Position numbers and translations under genes: made by a program
In this document: positions 50,707 to 64,000 of the stretch, piece by piece
Position numbering within the stretch: position 1 is the first letter of the stretch
How the letters are laid out: each line of letters opens with the position of its first letter
NCBI RefSeq assembly: GCF_018691265.1
Contig: NW_024881321.1
Location: 15,751,387 to 15,815,386, forward strand
Reading direction: 5' to 3'
Length of the DNA: 64,000 nt
DNA from: Tyto alba
Taxonomy: Eukaryota > Chordata > Aves > Strigiformes > Tytonidae
The notes under the pieces: generated by a model
Told to the model about the DNA's origin: nothing
The model's input: the letters and a program-made list of their open reading frames with translations, nothing else
Databases searched by the model: none

Positions 50707-52497
50707 GTAAGTCAGGAAAGTTTATAAAATATGGATGTGATTAGTCTCACCTAGTTTTTGAGGTATATGGAAAAGATAGTTTACATCTAAGTTGATTTCT
50801 CTGTGTTCCTGCTGTAATCAGTAATGAGAAATAGACTTCTCTGAAGAGCAGTTCATCCCTTCTTAAGTCGGAGTCTTGGTTTGGTGCTGTTATGCAGAGC
50901 GCCATCATAGAATCAAATTTGATGCTATTTCTGTACTACTGGTTTGCATAACTTGTACTTCTAAGTTCTTTTGCCTGTTTCACGATTTGTCTAAGTTAAA
51001 CTCAGTGGAAAAGCTTTCAGTCTTTGGTTTGCTATTCTGTTTCTTTTATATTTGTAAATTAAATTATTTGCAACTCAACATCTTCCAGAGTGTATATTTC
51101 CCTGCACCGTGTGTAAAGAGAGGCAAAGAGCTCAGTTCAGCTGTGAACATATTTCTTTTGTGATGTCCTGGACTCTACTTCTGGCTTCCATCAACAGCTC
51201 CAGACATCTGTCCCAAGAGTCCAGTAACATCTGCTAGCCTTGGCTGATATACTTGGACATTTTAAGTAGTACCAAATTCTCATACAAATCCAGCTCAAGA
51301 TGATCAGATAAATCTTAGTTGATTTGAACAGTAAGCAGTTAATCTATATGTAGACATCTACAGCTACATGTGATCCAGATGACCTAAACTCATATTGAAG
51401 TCAGTGGAAATAGCAGGTGGGATTCAACTAACCACACACAGGTATCTCATTCTGTTTGAGATGCCCTAAGCATACTGATGCAATAATGTGAAGCTTGCCT
51501 GACAGCAAGCAAGACTTGGAGGAGACTTGAACCCCTTCTGAAGAAACAGAAGCCAGGTGGAATAACCTACAGCACATAAAATTGCACTAGAAGTTTGTGT
51601 CACCTGCTTCTCTCGTCACTGCAGTCCATGATGTGCAGAAGAGTTATTTGTCTCATCCTGCAGTAGTCATCTACATTTGAACACCTGAATAGCTCTCCAG
51701 ATTCCAGTGTCTGTAGTCTGGAACCATATTGGTTGTAAGGGAAGCTTAGACACTCTGCTTAGAGTTAGATATTTTTGTGTGAATACTTGAAGTGCCTTAT
51801 TTTGAAAGTTGATCGCACTCAAAGGGGTTAGGATGAGCAGAATCTCTTCCCTAAAGTTAAATGACAGAAATTCCATCTTGTCTGTTATTGATGAAGTTGG
51901 TAACAGCAGAATTAACCCTTAAATAATACAGAACATCAAATATTTATGTGATAGGATGTGTTAAAACATTCAGAGGCTCAGAGAGTTTTTGAAGCTACAT
52001 CTAGATTTAACTGCTGAGGGACATTGGAAACTCAATCAGATTCAGAGCCTCTTCAGAATTATGATTCCCATTCACTATATTCTTTCTCTGAAAACCAAGA
52101 CACAGAGAAATGTTGGGTAACCAAATCATAAGCATTTTGTGCTCTGGTAACATATATTTTAAGTTGAAATTTTGCTATGAACTCTACTAAACCTAGTAAA
52201 TTCATCTGAAAAATGTGGATGTCCCATGGTGAAATTATATAAAATCACATTGCTTTAAATTTTAGATACACCCATCCAACTTTTATTTCAATCAATATGC
52301 ACTATGCATATAATAGTTTATATGGAAGTAAATATCTCCTTTTTACTTTGAGGAAAATAAAATTTATGGTAGATTTTTCAGTGACTTGAACTATTAAGAG
52401 TCTAGTGTTTTGTTACGTGTTGTGATGTTTTTTTCTGATTTTTTTTTTTAAATACCACATTAAGAACAGAGTTAAACATACATCACATAAACACAAA

Positions 52498-52516
52498 TGT
52501 ATGTATGTATGTGTAT
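52498..52516 (+). repeat. (ATGT)n short tract
   Basis: Four ATGT units grading into GTGTATATAC. Confidence 0.8.
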
Positions 52517-54435
52517 ATACATTTACATGAGACACTTACTGCCACAACAAGGTAAGTACAGAAACAGAACTTCCCACTGATATCAGAAAAAATTTAATAT
52601 TTAAAACTATTGTATGCCTTTATCTCCCGCTGACAATGGTTTTCCTTAAAAAAGCTGTAAGAGGCATTTTGAACAGATGGTAACTGGTTTTCTCTATCCT
52701 GCATCTCTTCACAACTGCCACAGAGCTTTACTATTCATTAATCTTCCATAGACTTCCAGTAGCACAGCAACTAAATTACACACATACACACTCTGAGGCC
52801 AGCACTGCTGTCAAGCTTAAAATTAAACTGAAGTACATTGAGCCAAGTCTTTTAACCAAATTCTACTATAAAACAGTTAGAAAAATAAATATTTACCTTG
52901 GAGGCTGACCCATGAATGTTCACTCCTAAAAGAGGGAGTACTAGCTGGCCATTACATGTAGGGCATTCTATGCAGCAAGTAGAGCTGTGATTTGTAAGTG
53001 GGAATAAAAACAGAAAACATCTGGTTTGAATTCACCTTGACTCATTAAGATTTAAGGAGAGAGCTATTTCCCCTACGTTTGAAGCGATGAGGGGTAAAAA
53101 TACATATACGTGCAACACCCCCTATGATTCTTGAATTTGTAATAAGGTCTCTACACAGCAGGTGATAACTAAATAAAATTGCAATCCATTTTCTTGGATT
53201 AGACATTAGACCACAAATACTAAAATATCCCTGTTGCTTGGAGAACAAGCACACGCACCAAATTCCTAACCTTCCATGTTTCATTTACAAAAAAATAGCT
53301 CGAGCGTTTACGACCTATGAACTTTGCCAAAGTTTCTCCTGCAAGCTGGTGATGGTTCAAACCTTTTTTTTAATGTTGAATCTTTTCTCACAAAAGTTTT
53401 CACAATTTTTCTCTCTACCACTTCAAAAAATCAATATTGGCACCTACACAGGGAATTCAAAGTGAACTTTGATCCCAATATTGCACAGTGTGGAAAGGTC
53501 GGCTTTGCCATTTCCCCCTTCTCCCTCCTCCATTACTGTTGGCTGATGTATACCCAGAAGATACTGTTAAATGACAAACTCAACAATACAAACAGCAGTT
53601 TGGAAGCCTAACTTATCATCTATCTTTTATTGCAGTATAGATATACATATTACATGTGTGAACAGATGTTCCCAAAATTCAGAATTGAAATGTTGCAGTG
53701 ACTAGGAGAACAAAGCTACGCTGTAAATAATTACCTTGTTCCTTCAGTCTTTCTCTTCTGTTCTTTATTTTCTTGGTTTTTCCATGGGAAAAAAAAAAAA
53801 TAAAGATTACATTTTTACTTCACAAAGTTTTATTGACTAATCTAATTGTTATCTTTCAAATGCAAATTTGAAGTTTTAATTTAGAACTACTACTATCTTT
53901 TAATTGCATCAGTTTTAGTGGAGAATTAGTATTAGTGTACAATCTCTATAATCTCTATAATTAAGGAGATTTCTGCAGTGGGAATCATAGAGCTCTAGAT
54001 ATTATGTATCTGAATTTCTCCATTTACCTTAATATCTTTTTGTTGCAAAATACCTCCAGGTACAGTTATACAAAACTGCAATGATAAAAGAGAAGACTTC
54101 TTGGAATTTATCTATACACTCTGAATAATTTTAAATATCTTTGCTAATATTATTCTATTTAAATCTGACTATGCTTCTATTTAGCATGTAGTTTGTACAG
54201 GTATTTCAATATCTAGAGTCTCATATTAATGCAAAGAAATTAAGTCAGTTATTTAAACTGCTTACATCTTCTCAATTTACTATATAACGCTGCATACAAA
54301 ATGTTCCTGCAGTAAGTAGAGCTATTTGAAATCTATACCAGAAAAATTACTCATTACTAAAAAGGTATAAAGTCCTCACTAGACTTTTTAGATTTCTACA
54401 TATAACTCTAGTATTTTGTTATTTGGTTGTTAATT

Positions 54436-54562
54436 TAAAACAAAAACAAAACCAAAAAAACTACAAGCAAACAAGCAAACAAAAAAACCCAAACAAAAAC
54501 AAAATAAAACAAAACAGAACAATCCAAAGCAAAACAAAACAAAAAAAAAAAACAACAAAATA
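54436..54562 (+). repeat. A-rich (AAAAC)n-type low-complexity tract
   Basis: About 125 bases made almost only of A and C (aaaacaaaac, aaacaagcaaac, aaaataaaac). No retroposed body is evident upstream. Confidence 0.9.
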
Positions 54563-54987
54563 AGTGTGAGACCAGTCTGTGAAGAACTGCTGAATATGAG
54601 ACAGTTTTTCTAAATATACAGACAGAATGAATCCATGTTCAAAGACTCATGATCTGGTTAATTCATCAGGATGAACTGCAGACTCAGAAAACCTATGACC
54701 ATTTAAACTGTGAGCCTGGAATTGACAATGTACTTTGGATTATCTAATAACACACTAGTTAAACATCCTTTGATTGTCCACTGTATGTAAATATGAAAAA
54801 AAGTTATATATATTTAGATTTACTACAGGGCACATGGTCATTGTTACTGTTCTATTTCAGAAGATTTTTGTGGTATCACACAGAATACAACTTTTTAAAT
54901 AAAATTTAATTTGTTACTATATCTATTAATGGAAAATGAAAAATAAGTTGTATAGAACACTTAATATTTGTGATTTTCTTGTCATAG

Positions 54988-55056
54988 ATTTTCCTGGGGA
55001 TAAAAAAGAGACTGTGAGAAATCACCATGACATGGTTATGCAGCAGGGAAACCAAA
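54988..55056 (+). other. Candidate coding exon, protein not recognised
   Basis: TTGTGATTTTCTTGTCATAG precedes the segment and CAAA|GTAAGA follows, both reasonable splice sites. Of the three frames only one is open: two bases, 22 codons (including PGDKKETVRNHHDMVMQQ), one base. The entry phase (one base supplied by the previous exon) matches the exit of the candidate at 50678-50706, giving a GAT codon at the join. The hydrophilic composition looks protein-like, but no family is recognised and the length is too short for certainty. Confidence 0.28.
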
Positions 55057-55961
55057 GTAAGATTACTGAACCTTTATCAACTCCAAAGCTTTTTCAAGCT
55101 TTTGGAATAAAAAGTTATATTTTCATCCATAGACATTATTTGGCATTTTGATCACCAAGTCTGCATTTATATTCGTGCACAAACTAATGGGATCATTCTT
55201 TGTCATTTATTATTAGTACTGCATTCGTTTTAATAAACTTATACCCTCCAAAATCAGAAGCTATATTCATATTGTCTTTTGGGAATTGTGCTTTTCTTAA
55301 ACTGTCATTGAGAGCTATTTGAGAATGCTTTTTACAACAAACCAAAAATCACACAAGGAATTATTATAATTTAACAATATAGACAACTGCATTCCAGTGT
55401 CCAGAAAAAGTTTTCTGGCCCTGTTTAATTTACTAATATAGATACAGGCCAAAAGACTTATGAGTATAAACTATGACAAATTGTTGTCCAGTACTACTGC
55501 TGCACAGGAAAGATAACCTTTTGCTCTTTTGGTAGGTGAGCTTTGAGTCTGATTTTTTTTTAATAGGAGTCAATAAAAATGTTCACTATTTGAAGTAGAT
55601 ATGAAAACTATGTGTAATCCAGTAGCCTGTTTTGCAGTAGATGCATTATTATGTGTACAAAGAACCACAAATATACCAAATTACTACTTTTTTATTGTCT
55701 TACTAATATAACCCAGTAAATATGTAGGCATTTTACAGAGAAGTAGAAGACATATCCCTGACTTGAAAAACATGCACTCTAAGACAATAGAGATAACAAC
55801 GTTATGAAGATGTTAAGACCTGGATAAAGGGTGAGAGAGAGAATATTTTCTTACAATGGATTGACAGAGACTGACAAAATAATGATGTAATTACTGCATT
55901 TTGCTATTTTGGTACCAATATTAAAGAGATTGTTTGAACCATATAGAGTAGATTTTCTTCC

Positions 55962-55982
55962 TTTTTTTTTTTTTTTTTTTTT
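55962..55982. repeat. Poly(T) tract
   Basis: T-run of about 21 bases. Confidence 0.9.
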
Positions 55983-58900
55983 CTCTGAAGAAAGTTCAGA
56001 AGGTAAAACACTTTATCTCTTAAGTTTCTTTGCATAGTGAATATGATTATTTTTACAGAAAGTAATTGTAATAGCATATGTTCTAAAACCAACTGTGTTC
56101 AGCACAGCTCATCATTGTTTTTAACTCCAGCAAAAAATTAAACAATTAAAGGTTAATCAAAGACAAAATGTTTTGAAGAGAGATAATAGCAAGATACTGC
56201 ATTTATCTTCTAATTGTCTGAGGGTAGATTCACAGAAATCTGCTTTTGTTGTCTTTTGTTATCTGACTGGGGGCAATGAATTTCAGATTGTTTGTTCTGC
56301 TGATAATCAAGTTACTCATCAGGTTGTTTAAGGATTAGACATCATTAGATGCTTGATAAATATATGAGGTTTATTATTAAAGCAATTTTTTCTCTGCAAT
56401 GTGAAATATATACCCTCGGTCTAGTATTAACTTGTTATTCAAGGGCCAGCGTGGGATAGAACACTTCATTCCCCTCCAAGTGGATGTACTTTGGAGGCCA
56501 TGTGTGGGGAAAGAGCTGCATTATTTTCTCACTCTTATTAGGGCCTTTCAGGATAATCTAACAGATGTGACCAGAGTGGAGTAAACTTCTCTAATGTCTT
56601 TGGAAACTGGTTTTGTCCTGTGTGCTTGCATTCCAGGACTTTTAAATGTAAATGAGACCAAACAATTCAATGCAAACATTGGCTAAAAACTATTTTATGT
56701 CATGGTTCAGATTTCAACTCATAAACCTGCCACTCCTATTAAAATTCTGAATTTCTTCCTCTCTTTGCTTTAATTCTGTGTTCTCTGATAACAAAAAAAT
56801 CCAGTAAATTTATCTTAATAGTCTCCTGTGATTTCTTCTTATAAGTTTGTGAATGTAAAGCTTTCTTGCTTTAAAAGTTTGGTGAGTTGTTTTTAGGAAC
56901 ACATTTATGTTATTATTATCACTAAGGACTGGGTTGTCTGAGAAGTGTGGCTCTAAAGGTTCCATTATATGAGCTAAATGAGAAAGTAACAGGAACTTAG
57001 TGACACATAGTCCTTCACCAGAGCTGCAGGAGGAAATCATGCCACTACTTATAGGCTGACCTAAATGCAACATGAAATGCTTTCTTTTATGAAGACATTT
57101 CACACACTTTAGCAATAATCAGGAGTGTGACAGAACACCAGTGTTGTAACACAGTGAATAGCGTCCTTTACACCGGCAGGGCTATGGTGTACACTTCTTT
57201 TTTAAGACCTTTAGGAAGATGTGGCATGTACTTTCTTTCAAAGTTCATATTTTGGACTTTGGAGGACCAGAATATAAATAAATTTCATTGATTTCTGAAG
57301 GTGGAAATTCTAATGGGTGAAAAGGTACCTCCAGAAACAGTTGGAGGACGATACCTGCTGTCTGCCAAATGCAAGGTTTTTCTTCTTCTCTTAATTAGAA
57401 AGGAGATATACTTGAGCTTGTATATTTGTGGCAAGTTAAACAGATATTTTACCAGAGCAAACATTACTAAGCTTTTAAGGGTAAAAAAGAAATCTCATCC
57501 AGGAAAGCTTAAAGTAGTTTAAGCTGACAATCCAAAACCAAATTCCCAGAATTTTATATCAATTCTTGCAAGAAGTGTGATGCTATTGACAATATATTGA
57601 GCAGAAATCACATGTTCACCCAAAACATCCCCTACCTATATATGGAAGCAATATTTCTATAATGAACAGGACCCATATACAGTCACTTACACAACCTATT
57701 CCAGTACCATTATTTTTGTTTCACTTCCCAAGTACAGATCAGATCCAACATTATTAGACCTCAATGCATATTTACTGTTCATTCTTTGATAATGTACCTC
57801 TGTTGCTGAACATCCAACTAACATTTATGTATAATTTAGCCCATTTTAGCCAAGAAGCACCCAGTGTTGAATGTCTTCTACATGCATCAAAACCATGTCC
57901 TCTTCTGTGTTCATCCATGTCTTAGAACTTACAGCAAGGTAACTAAGTCGTTTCTTCTTCCACTGATCTAGTGCAGTCTAGGACTAACAGATGTGAATGG
58001 CTTCTGTTATTCTAGATACGTACTACATGTGAGTATCTTCCAGTATTAGTATTATCTTCCAGTCTGTACACTGCACTGTCAGACCAATATTCCTTGATTG
58101 TATGAGGGTGTTGTGTATATGAGACTAATCTCCCTAGCACTGGCATCCTTGCTTCGATAAGCTGAGGTGAGGAATATATGTTTATCTTGCCTAGATTTTT
58201 TTAGAATTTCTTTCTATCTCACACATTTCAGATGTTAGCTTTAGTTTCCTGTAGAATGACATGCAAAGCAGATACAGTCAAACAAACATTAAGAAGGCTT
58301 TTATTATTTTTGAGGAACTGAGCTGGTAATATTGTAGTTAAACAAAACTAATTCAGGGTGCCTACAAAGATTATTGAATAAAGGAACAGATTATGTGGAA
58401 TATGACACAATCTTCTTTTTAGGGAATCTTGCAATATTTGCTGTTTCTGGCTGTTGATATCGCAAAACAATCTCAGTGAAAAACAGATCTTTTCTGCTCA
58501 CATGAGGTGAGACATCTGTAACTGTTTACTGCAATTATCCATTTTTTATTACTGAGAATGGACTAGTAAAGCAAATATAGTTGTTACAAAGATTTGGAAG
58601 ATGCAACTGTGCAAATGTAGCGATGTCATTTTGTTTTCTGAACTCCAGTTATAACTGGTATCTTCCCGGTGGAATATGAGATCCATTTTGTAGCAGGCAC
58701 TTGACACCATGAGAAGGCATTACTTTGAGGAAACTCAGGACAAGGAGAAGCTGTCATCATTGAGAACTTCTGCCCTCCTAGAACAAGGTGTTTGCCAGTA
58801 CCAAGTAATGGATGATAATTTTATTGGAAAGTACCATTTTACTGCCAGAATATTAGAATCAGAATCAGATATTGAAACTGGTAGTTTCAAGGCCTCCATC

Positions 58901-60314
58901 AATGTGTGAAATAACAGGAATGAGATATCTGACTCGGAGAACTGCATCTGGGAGTTTTCTGTTTTTCAGAAATCTGCAATTTTCTTGTACTTTTCCAGTA
59001 GCATGAGCTCTGCATGATGAATTCCTCTGTTAGATCTCCGTGACTTATTTCACTTTCAAGAAGTCCCATACAGTAGAGCAGAAAACCAATTTATTTAGTC
59101 AAGGGACTCCACAGTAGTCTTTTTATCTAAACTCTTCTATTCTTTCTGGATGCCTCCTGGCCTCATCCTATCCCAGGTTTACTGTTGTTTTTCCAGAATA
59201 CACAATGGGACCAGTCACTCAGCCATGTTATCTTCTATCTGTGCCTATCCAAGAGAGTACTGTCTGAGGTGGGGCAAAATCATGTCAGGGAACACACAAT
59301 GAATAGTGAAATGGTATGGATAATCACCTGCTCAAGCCCATACCTTGGCTGTTTTCATTTGCTTATATGGCCTCAAAAATTCAGAGATGGGAGTAGTGAC
59401 TGGGCCCTACCTGGATCACAGGGAATTTACTATGGATCTTTGACTAAAACCAGTCACAAAAGAGTAGCCTCCACTCAGAAAGGAAGACTGTGTCACCTTT
59501 TAATGGCATAACACAGAAACTGAACCTAATTCAAAGTGTGGCCACCAGCTCAAGCAGTGTTTACATCAGAGCACAGAACATTGACAATCTGCTGTGGTTC
59601 AGAGGTTATAGCTAATTTACAAGCACCAAAACTGTAGACATGTCAAATATAATGCCTTGAGCATTATGACCTTCTGCAGCAATGGAAGAGCATTTGTATG
59701 ATGGAGCACGGCAGTGCCCCTCCAGACCTGTGAACACACGATGTGCTATGTCTAGTGTGCAGTCACTCAGCAGAGAAGAGCCAAAGTTGAGGAGCTGTGG
59801 GGTGCCTACAGACAAGCCTGTAAATCAGTTGGCTTTCATTCCCTGTCTTCATATGATGCCTCTTCAATAAGAGTTAGCTAAAACAGCAGTTAGCTAAAAG
59901 CAGTTGGATTTAAAAGCAATAGTCATGTCTGATTCTACCAGTTGGGCCGCTACACCAGATTTATTACCCTTTGACATCCACTGCAAATACCTTTCACACA
60001 TTTTAAATTGTGTAAAACTTTAAAGATTTTTCCTAAAATGTAAAACATGTTGATTAACACATCATATACATTATTCACCATGATACATGTTGGCAGTATA
60101 CAAATTACGGGAGTTTTGCCATCTGCATAAATTAAGTAACCACTCTTAAAATGCTTGAATTATAGGGTAACTGCTGATTAGCTAGATATTCCAAATATGA
60201 TAAGGGCACAGGACAGCAACATTAAGCATTCCACCTTAGAAGCATTAGCCAGCATATATCTTGTCACTTGGCAGTATGAAAATGATAGCTCTGTAGTGGA
60301 AAAAAAAAAAAAAT

Positions 60315-60346
60315 GCAGCATCTGCTATATTAATAGCAGATGTTGT
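60315..60346 (+). other. Perfect 14-bp hairpin with 4-base loop
   Basis: GCAGCATCTGCTAT and ATAGCAGATGTTGT pair over 14 positions (two G-T pairs in RNA) around the loop ATTA. It follows a 13-base A-run. It is too short for a microRNA precursor, and flanking bases do not extend the stem. Confidence 0.75.
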
Positions 60347-63300
60347 TCATTGGTACAGGCGTTCTTGCTACTAGGCATTCAGATGGATACACATTTGACA
60401 CACATTCATACACACAAAAAGGCAATCACATACTATTACCTGCAGTTCAATTAGCATTAAAACACTGGCCTCAAGGTACCTTATGGACAAATCTTTTAAA
60501 ATATGCTTGGCAATAACACATAAAAGTAAGGAATTTCAAGGAAGCTCAGGGAAGTTAAATGATTTTACAAGCTGGATTTTTAAAGGCGGTAATAATTACT
60601 GCCTTCTGTCTTTTAAAAAGAAAGAAGAAACCAACAAAAAGAAGTAAATCAAAGAAAAAGGTTTTTACAGGATGTCAAAAATGCATTGCATAAATCAACA
60701 AAAAGAGAGGAGATTTTCTGAGCTGATAAACATACATGAACAAGAGGCTAATTGTAAGCAACACTGCTGCAAAGTCAGTTTAATTGCTAGAGAGGGGAGA
60801 AAATCTTACAAAGAAGCTCATGCAGAACACAACACAGAAGCTGAAATATTATGATTATCGAAATTTTTGAACAGTGTAACAAAATAGAAAATAATGCAGG
60901 CAAGTCACAAACTGTTCAAGCCCTGTCGAACCTTTAAGCGAGTACAAATATAAGTTGGAAAACAAGTACACAGAAGCCAGACTCTAATTATACAAGATAC
61001 AACAGTAGTGAAAGAGAAAATTAAGTAACCTAGAAAATCTGAGATGCCAAAGGTAAGGTAATGAGCTCTTACAAGGACAAAACCAGATTCTTCTCCTTTA
61101 TTTTGAAATATTCTTGCTAATGAAAAATAAGAATACAATAAGGACTGAAATTTTTACGGTTATGATAAGAGAACATCCATTTTTTCAAAACAGAAAGATG
61201 TAGTCAGGAAGTGTTTTGATATGACATACATAACACTGACCTCATCTTCTTTCAAACTTCATAACTGTCATCAGATAAAAACAGTTCCCTGAATGTTGCT
61301 AACTCAGCATGGTGCTATTGGCCACTGTATTATTATAGCATGTTTTAAAAATGTTGCAAAAGAAAAGTGGGATTTCACAAGTGCTCCAAGGTGGATTAAC
61401 TCACCTCATATTGACACCATGATAAACTCTCAGTGCATTTAGTGCAGAATGCTGACAGTGTATTCTTCTTCTCTGACTGTATCCATCAAAACACTAGGTG
61501 TCAATTCTAAGCAAGCTACACAGAATGCCTCTATGTTAAAAGTAAAAGAACAGGTCCCTTTGGAAGGTAAATTACCCTCCGTGAAGATGGGTACCTAAAA
61601 TAGACAAAATTCAATGCTTTCTAAAGGTGGTTCACTAGGGAACATAGACAGAGACCGAGACAACCAGGTGAGGCGAGATACATACATTTTATGCAAGCAG
61701 ACTTCAGCAAGGTGATTTTCATGGTGCTTGCATCTGGAAAACCTCTCATTGTTATGTTTGACCAACAGTAAGAATATAAAAACCGGGTGCCTTGTGCTGA
61801 AAGACCCAGAATTTCATTTGCTCCCAAGCATTTGGAAATCCTTTCAAAACAGAAGATGATATGTTTTACCAGGACTACTGTGGAGGGAACCTTGCAGAAA
61901 ACCAGCATTGCAAATTTTGTTAATTCTAATTTCTTAGCATACAGAACTAGAAATTAGAAAAAAATTAGGAGGGTATTACTACAAAATACTTTTTCAGATG
62001 AAGAAACTTGCTGAATATCACTAGGGAAAGCATAAAACTGAGAATATTTTGGTGTTAGTTCTTTCATTTTCACTCAAATTCACTCATTCAAAATAGATCT
62101 CTTTAGTTTGAGCATTCATATTTCCCATGCTGACCTTTACATTTCAACAAGTTGCCTGTGTTGTCAAAGTTTAAAATTAGTTTGGTCAAGTCCTGAAGTA
62201 ACTGGAATCTGGAAGGCATGGCTAGGAAAATAAAGGCTACATATGTGAAGTTTAATACACCCACACATGAACCTTTTTGGTCCACAAATTAAGCTTGGAG
62301 CTTCACAACAGCCTGCAATTTTTTACTAGATTTCTATCTTTTCCAAATTTCTGAACAGAAAGTTAGAAATAGTCAAGGATGGCACATCTAAAAGGAACTT
62401 CTACTTCTATCCCACCTGAAACTGACAATCTAAACTAATCTATTGCTTAGGAGATTGGACAGCAACTACAGTCACCCATATTATTTCTATTCAGCTAGTG
62501 ACTCTTTTATAAAGCTTCTAATCTTGAGAGATGGTTTTATATATTAGTCCAGCTGGATTCTGTGCAAACATTTGTATTGTATGCAACTGCTGTGTGGAAA
62601 TCTGTTTTCTACCAACTGAGAAACATCTGTAGATTATGTCCTAGTTAATGCAGAAGGTCTTTGTTCATTTCTTTGTTTCAGTTTATTTATACTATCCCTC
62701 TTTTTATTAGTCTTCCTGCTGTCTAACAAACTTCAGTTGATATAACACACTGCTGTGAAAAATCTAGACTGCATTAGCTGGATCAAACATATACAGTATC
62801 TTCAGTTTTCACTTGCTTAAGGTTATAATCTTCCTGCACGCTGCACATATAATTCCCACAAATGTTAATGGGCTTTAAGGTTGTGTACTGAGGGCAAACT
62901 GGAGCTCTTATATTAGTTGCTGGTTAGATTCCATCATGCTCCATAAAGCACTAACTGGTAAAATGTAATTGTTAGAACAATGTCCATAACGCAAAATAAT
63001 TTAAGAGGACAAAAACTTTTTAATTCCTGCTTAAAATAAAAATGTGTGTGTATGGTTATGTGGTAAGAATTCTGGGGTACTTATATTTAAATGCATGTAC
63101 TAGCAATTAGTTGATCCTGCATGGATTCACTACTGTAATACATATTGTGGACTGATGAAGCAAAAGCTGTTATCAAAGTGAAAAGGAACAGAGGCTTTTA
63201 TAAGGTCAGCAGTTTTTCAATGAACTGGCAGAGCAAGGATTACAGCTTCAGACATCTTTGTACCTGTTTAAGTATCTAGAACTTTTAACATTTGTTGGTG

Positions 63301-63918
63301 TTTCTGGGGATAAAATAAATCATTTAGGAAAAGAAAAAGAAAAATGGCCTCTTTATTACATGTATGTACTTCCCCTTTGAAGTTTGTGTCAGATTTGCTC
63401 ATTTAAAAGAAAATAATTCCACTACAGTCATTACAGTAATTCAGGTTCAAACAGCTGATGAAACCAAGCTATATTCTGTCTGCTTTGAAGATCTTCAGTT
63501 AGTTTTCTCACACACATTTTGAATAAATATTCTAAAATGCAATGCTATGGAAAAAATGACAAACTGGAAGGGAGTAAACCATGGTATCAGAGATATTAGA
63601 AATGTGAAAATAAAATCTTTCTCAAGAAGGTCATATAATCTCTCACTACAGCAGGTTTATTTTTTCTTTTTTTTCTATAAAGCTTTTCTCAAATCCAGTT
63701 TAAAAATGAACAAGTGGCATTTCCATCACTTCCCCTGGGAGGCAATTTCATACTTAATGTATTCTCAGTGTATATAAGGTAGGGAGGGACACCCACATCT
63801 CCCACTTCGTTGAAAAGTGCTCTAATCATTTGGGAGAGAGGGCAGGTGGGAGGAAAGGAAATGTATTCCACCCCTCTTGTTGAAGCTGTGTCACTATGCA
63901 GAAAACATTTCAAGATAT

Positions 63919-63960
63919 CATGGGATGGGGGAGGGAGAGGGAGAGGGGAAAGAAGAGAAA
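63919..63960 (+). repeat. Purine-rich tract
   Basis: GGGATGGGGGAGGGAGAGGG continuing as GAGAGGGGAAAGAAGAGAAA, with only one non-purine (a T). Several G-runs are close together, so a G-quadruplex is possible on the + strand. Confidence 0.75.
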
Positions 63961-64000
63961 GAGCTGTCTTCTAGTTATCTTATTAAGTTTGATACCAGGA

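Larger units (their letters stand above)
47626..64000. other. AT-rich stretch with candidate exons and simple repeats
   Basis: No gene is recognised with certainty. Candidate exons are listed at 50678-50706 and 54988-55056. The segment about 58.69-59.87 kb is GC-richer and holds open frames of 66 aa (58709-58909, +) and 108 aa (59185-59511, +) with protein-like composition but no recognised family. T- and A-rich tracts lie at 48438-48494, 50198-50217, 54436-54562 and 55962-55982. A purine-rich tract lies at 63919-63960. Confidence 0.5.

Noticed and set aside
57301..57522. 73-aa frame beginning with a protein-like stretch (MGEKVPPETVGGRY)
   Set aside because: Possible exon 57301-57375, but the acceptor is poor, the donor AAG|GTTTTT is weak, and the phase does not follow the candidate exon at 54988.

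Overview
The window looks like a piece of a bird genome: AT-rich, gene-poor vertebrate DNA whose recognisable repeats are CR1 LINEs with the avian 3' terminus (short direct repeats of the ATTCTATG type) and LTRs of a bird-type endogenous retrovirus group. There are no operons, bacterial genes, CRISPR arrays, rRNA or tRNA genes. Most open reading frames are short and look like chance frames. No protein-coding gene can be identified with certainty. The bulk is best read as intergenic or long-intron sequence.

Layout. 1-3284: unique AT-rich DNA. 3285-5137: a 5'-truncated, decayed CR1 (+). 5138-19740: unique DNA with simple repeats. 19889-20002: an old SINE-like element carrying a 5S rRNA-derived internal promoter region and an (AAAT)n tail. 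20003-26616: unique DNA with many A-runs. 26617-30580: the most structured part of the window, a three-layer nest. An outer CR1 (+) is split by a CR1 in the opposite orientation that has lost its reverse transcriptase domain. The tail of the outer CR1 is split again by a small LTR element whose two ends are both U3 ends in inverted orientation. 30581-34040: unique DNA including a GC-richer island at about 32.2-33.05 kb. 34041-34121: a CR1 tail fragment. 34122-47131: unique DNA with a very old CR1-like fragment near 46.6 kb and an (AT)n tract. 47132-47620: a solo LTR (-) with a perfect 5-bp target duplication. 47621-64000: unique AT-rich DNA, with a slightly GC-richer stretch at 58.7-59.9 kb.

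Possible host gene. Three short segments at 37773-37884, 50678-50706 and 54988-55056 on the + strand have good splice-site context, one open frame each, and mutually compatible splice phases. They could be exons of one unrecognised gene with large introns. I could not assign the protein, so this is a hypothesis only.

The strongest unusual observations are the LTR element with inverted U3 ends at 29333-30530, the reverse-transcriptase-less CR1 at 27510-29281, and the shared nonsense codons and patchy divergence between the CR1 copies at 3.3-5.1 kb and 26.6-27.5 kb.
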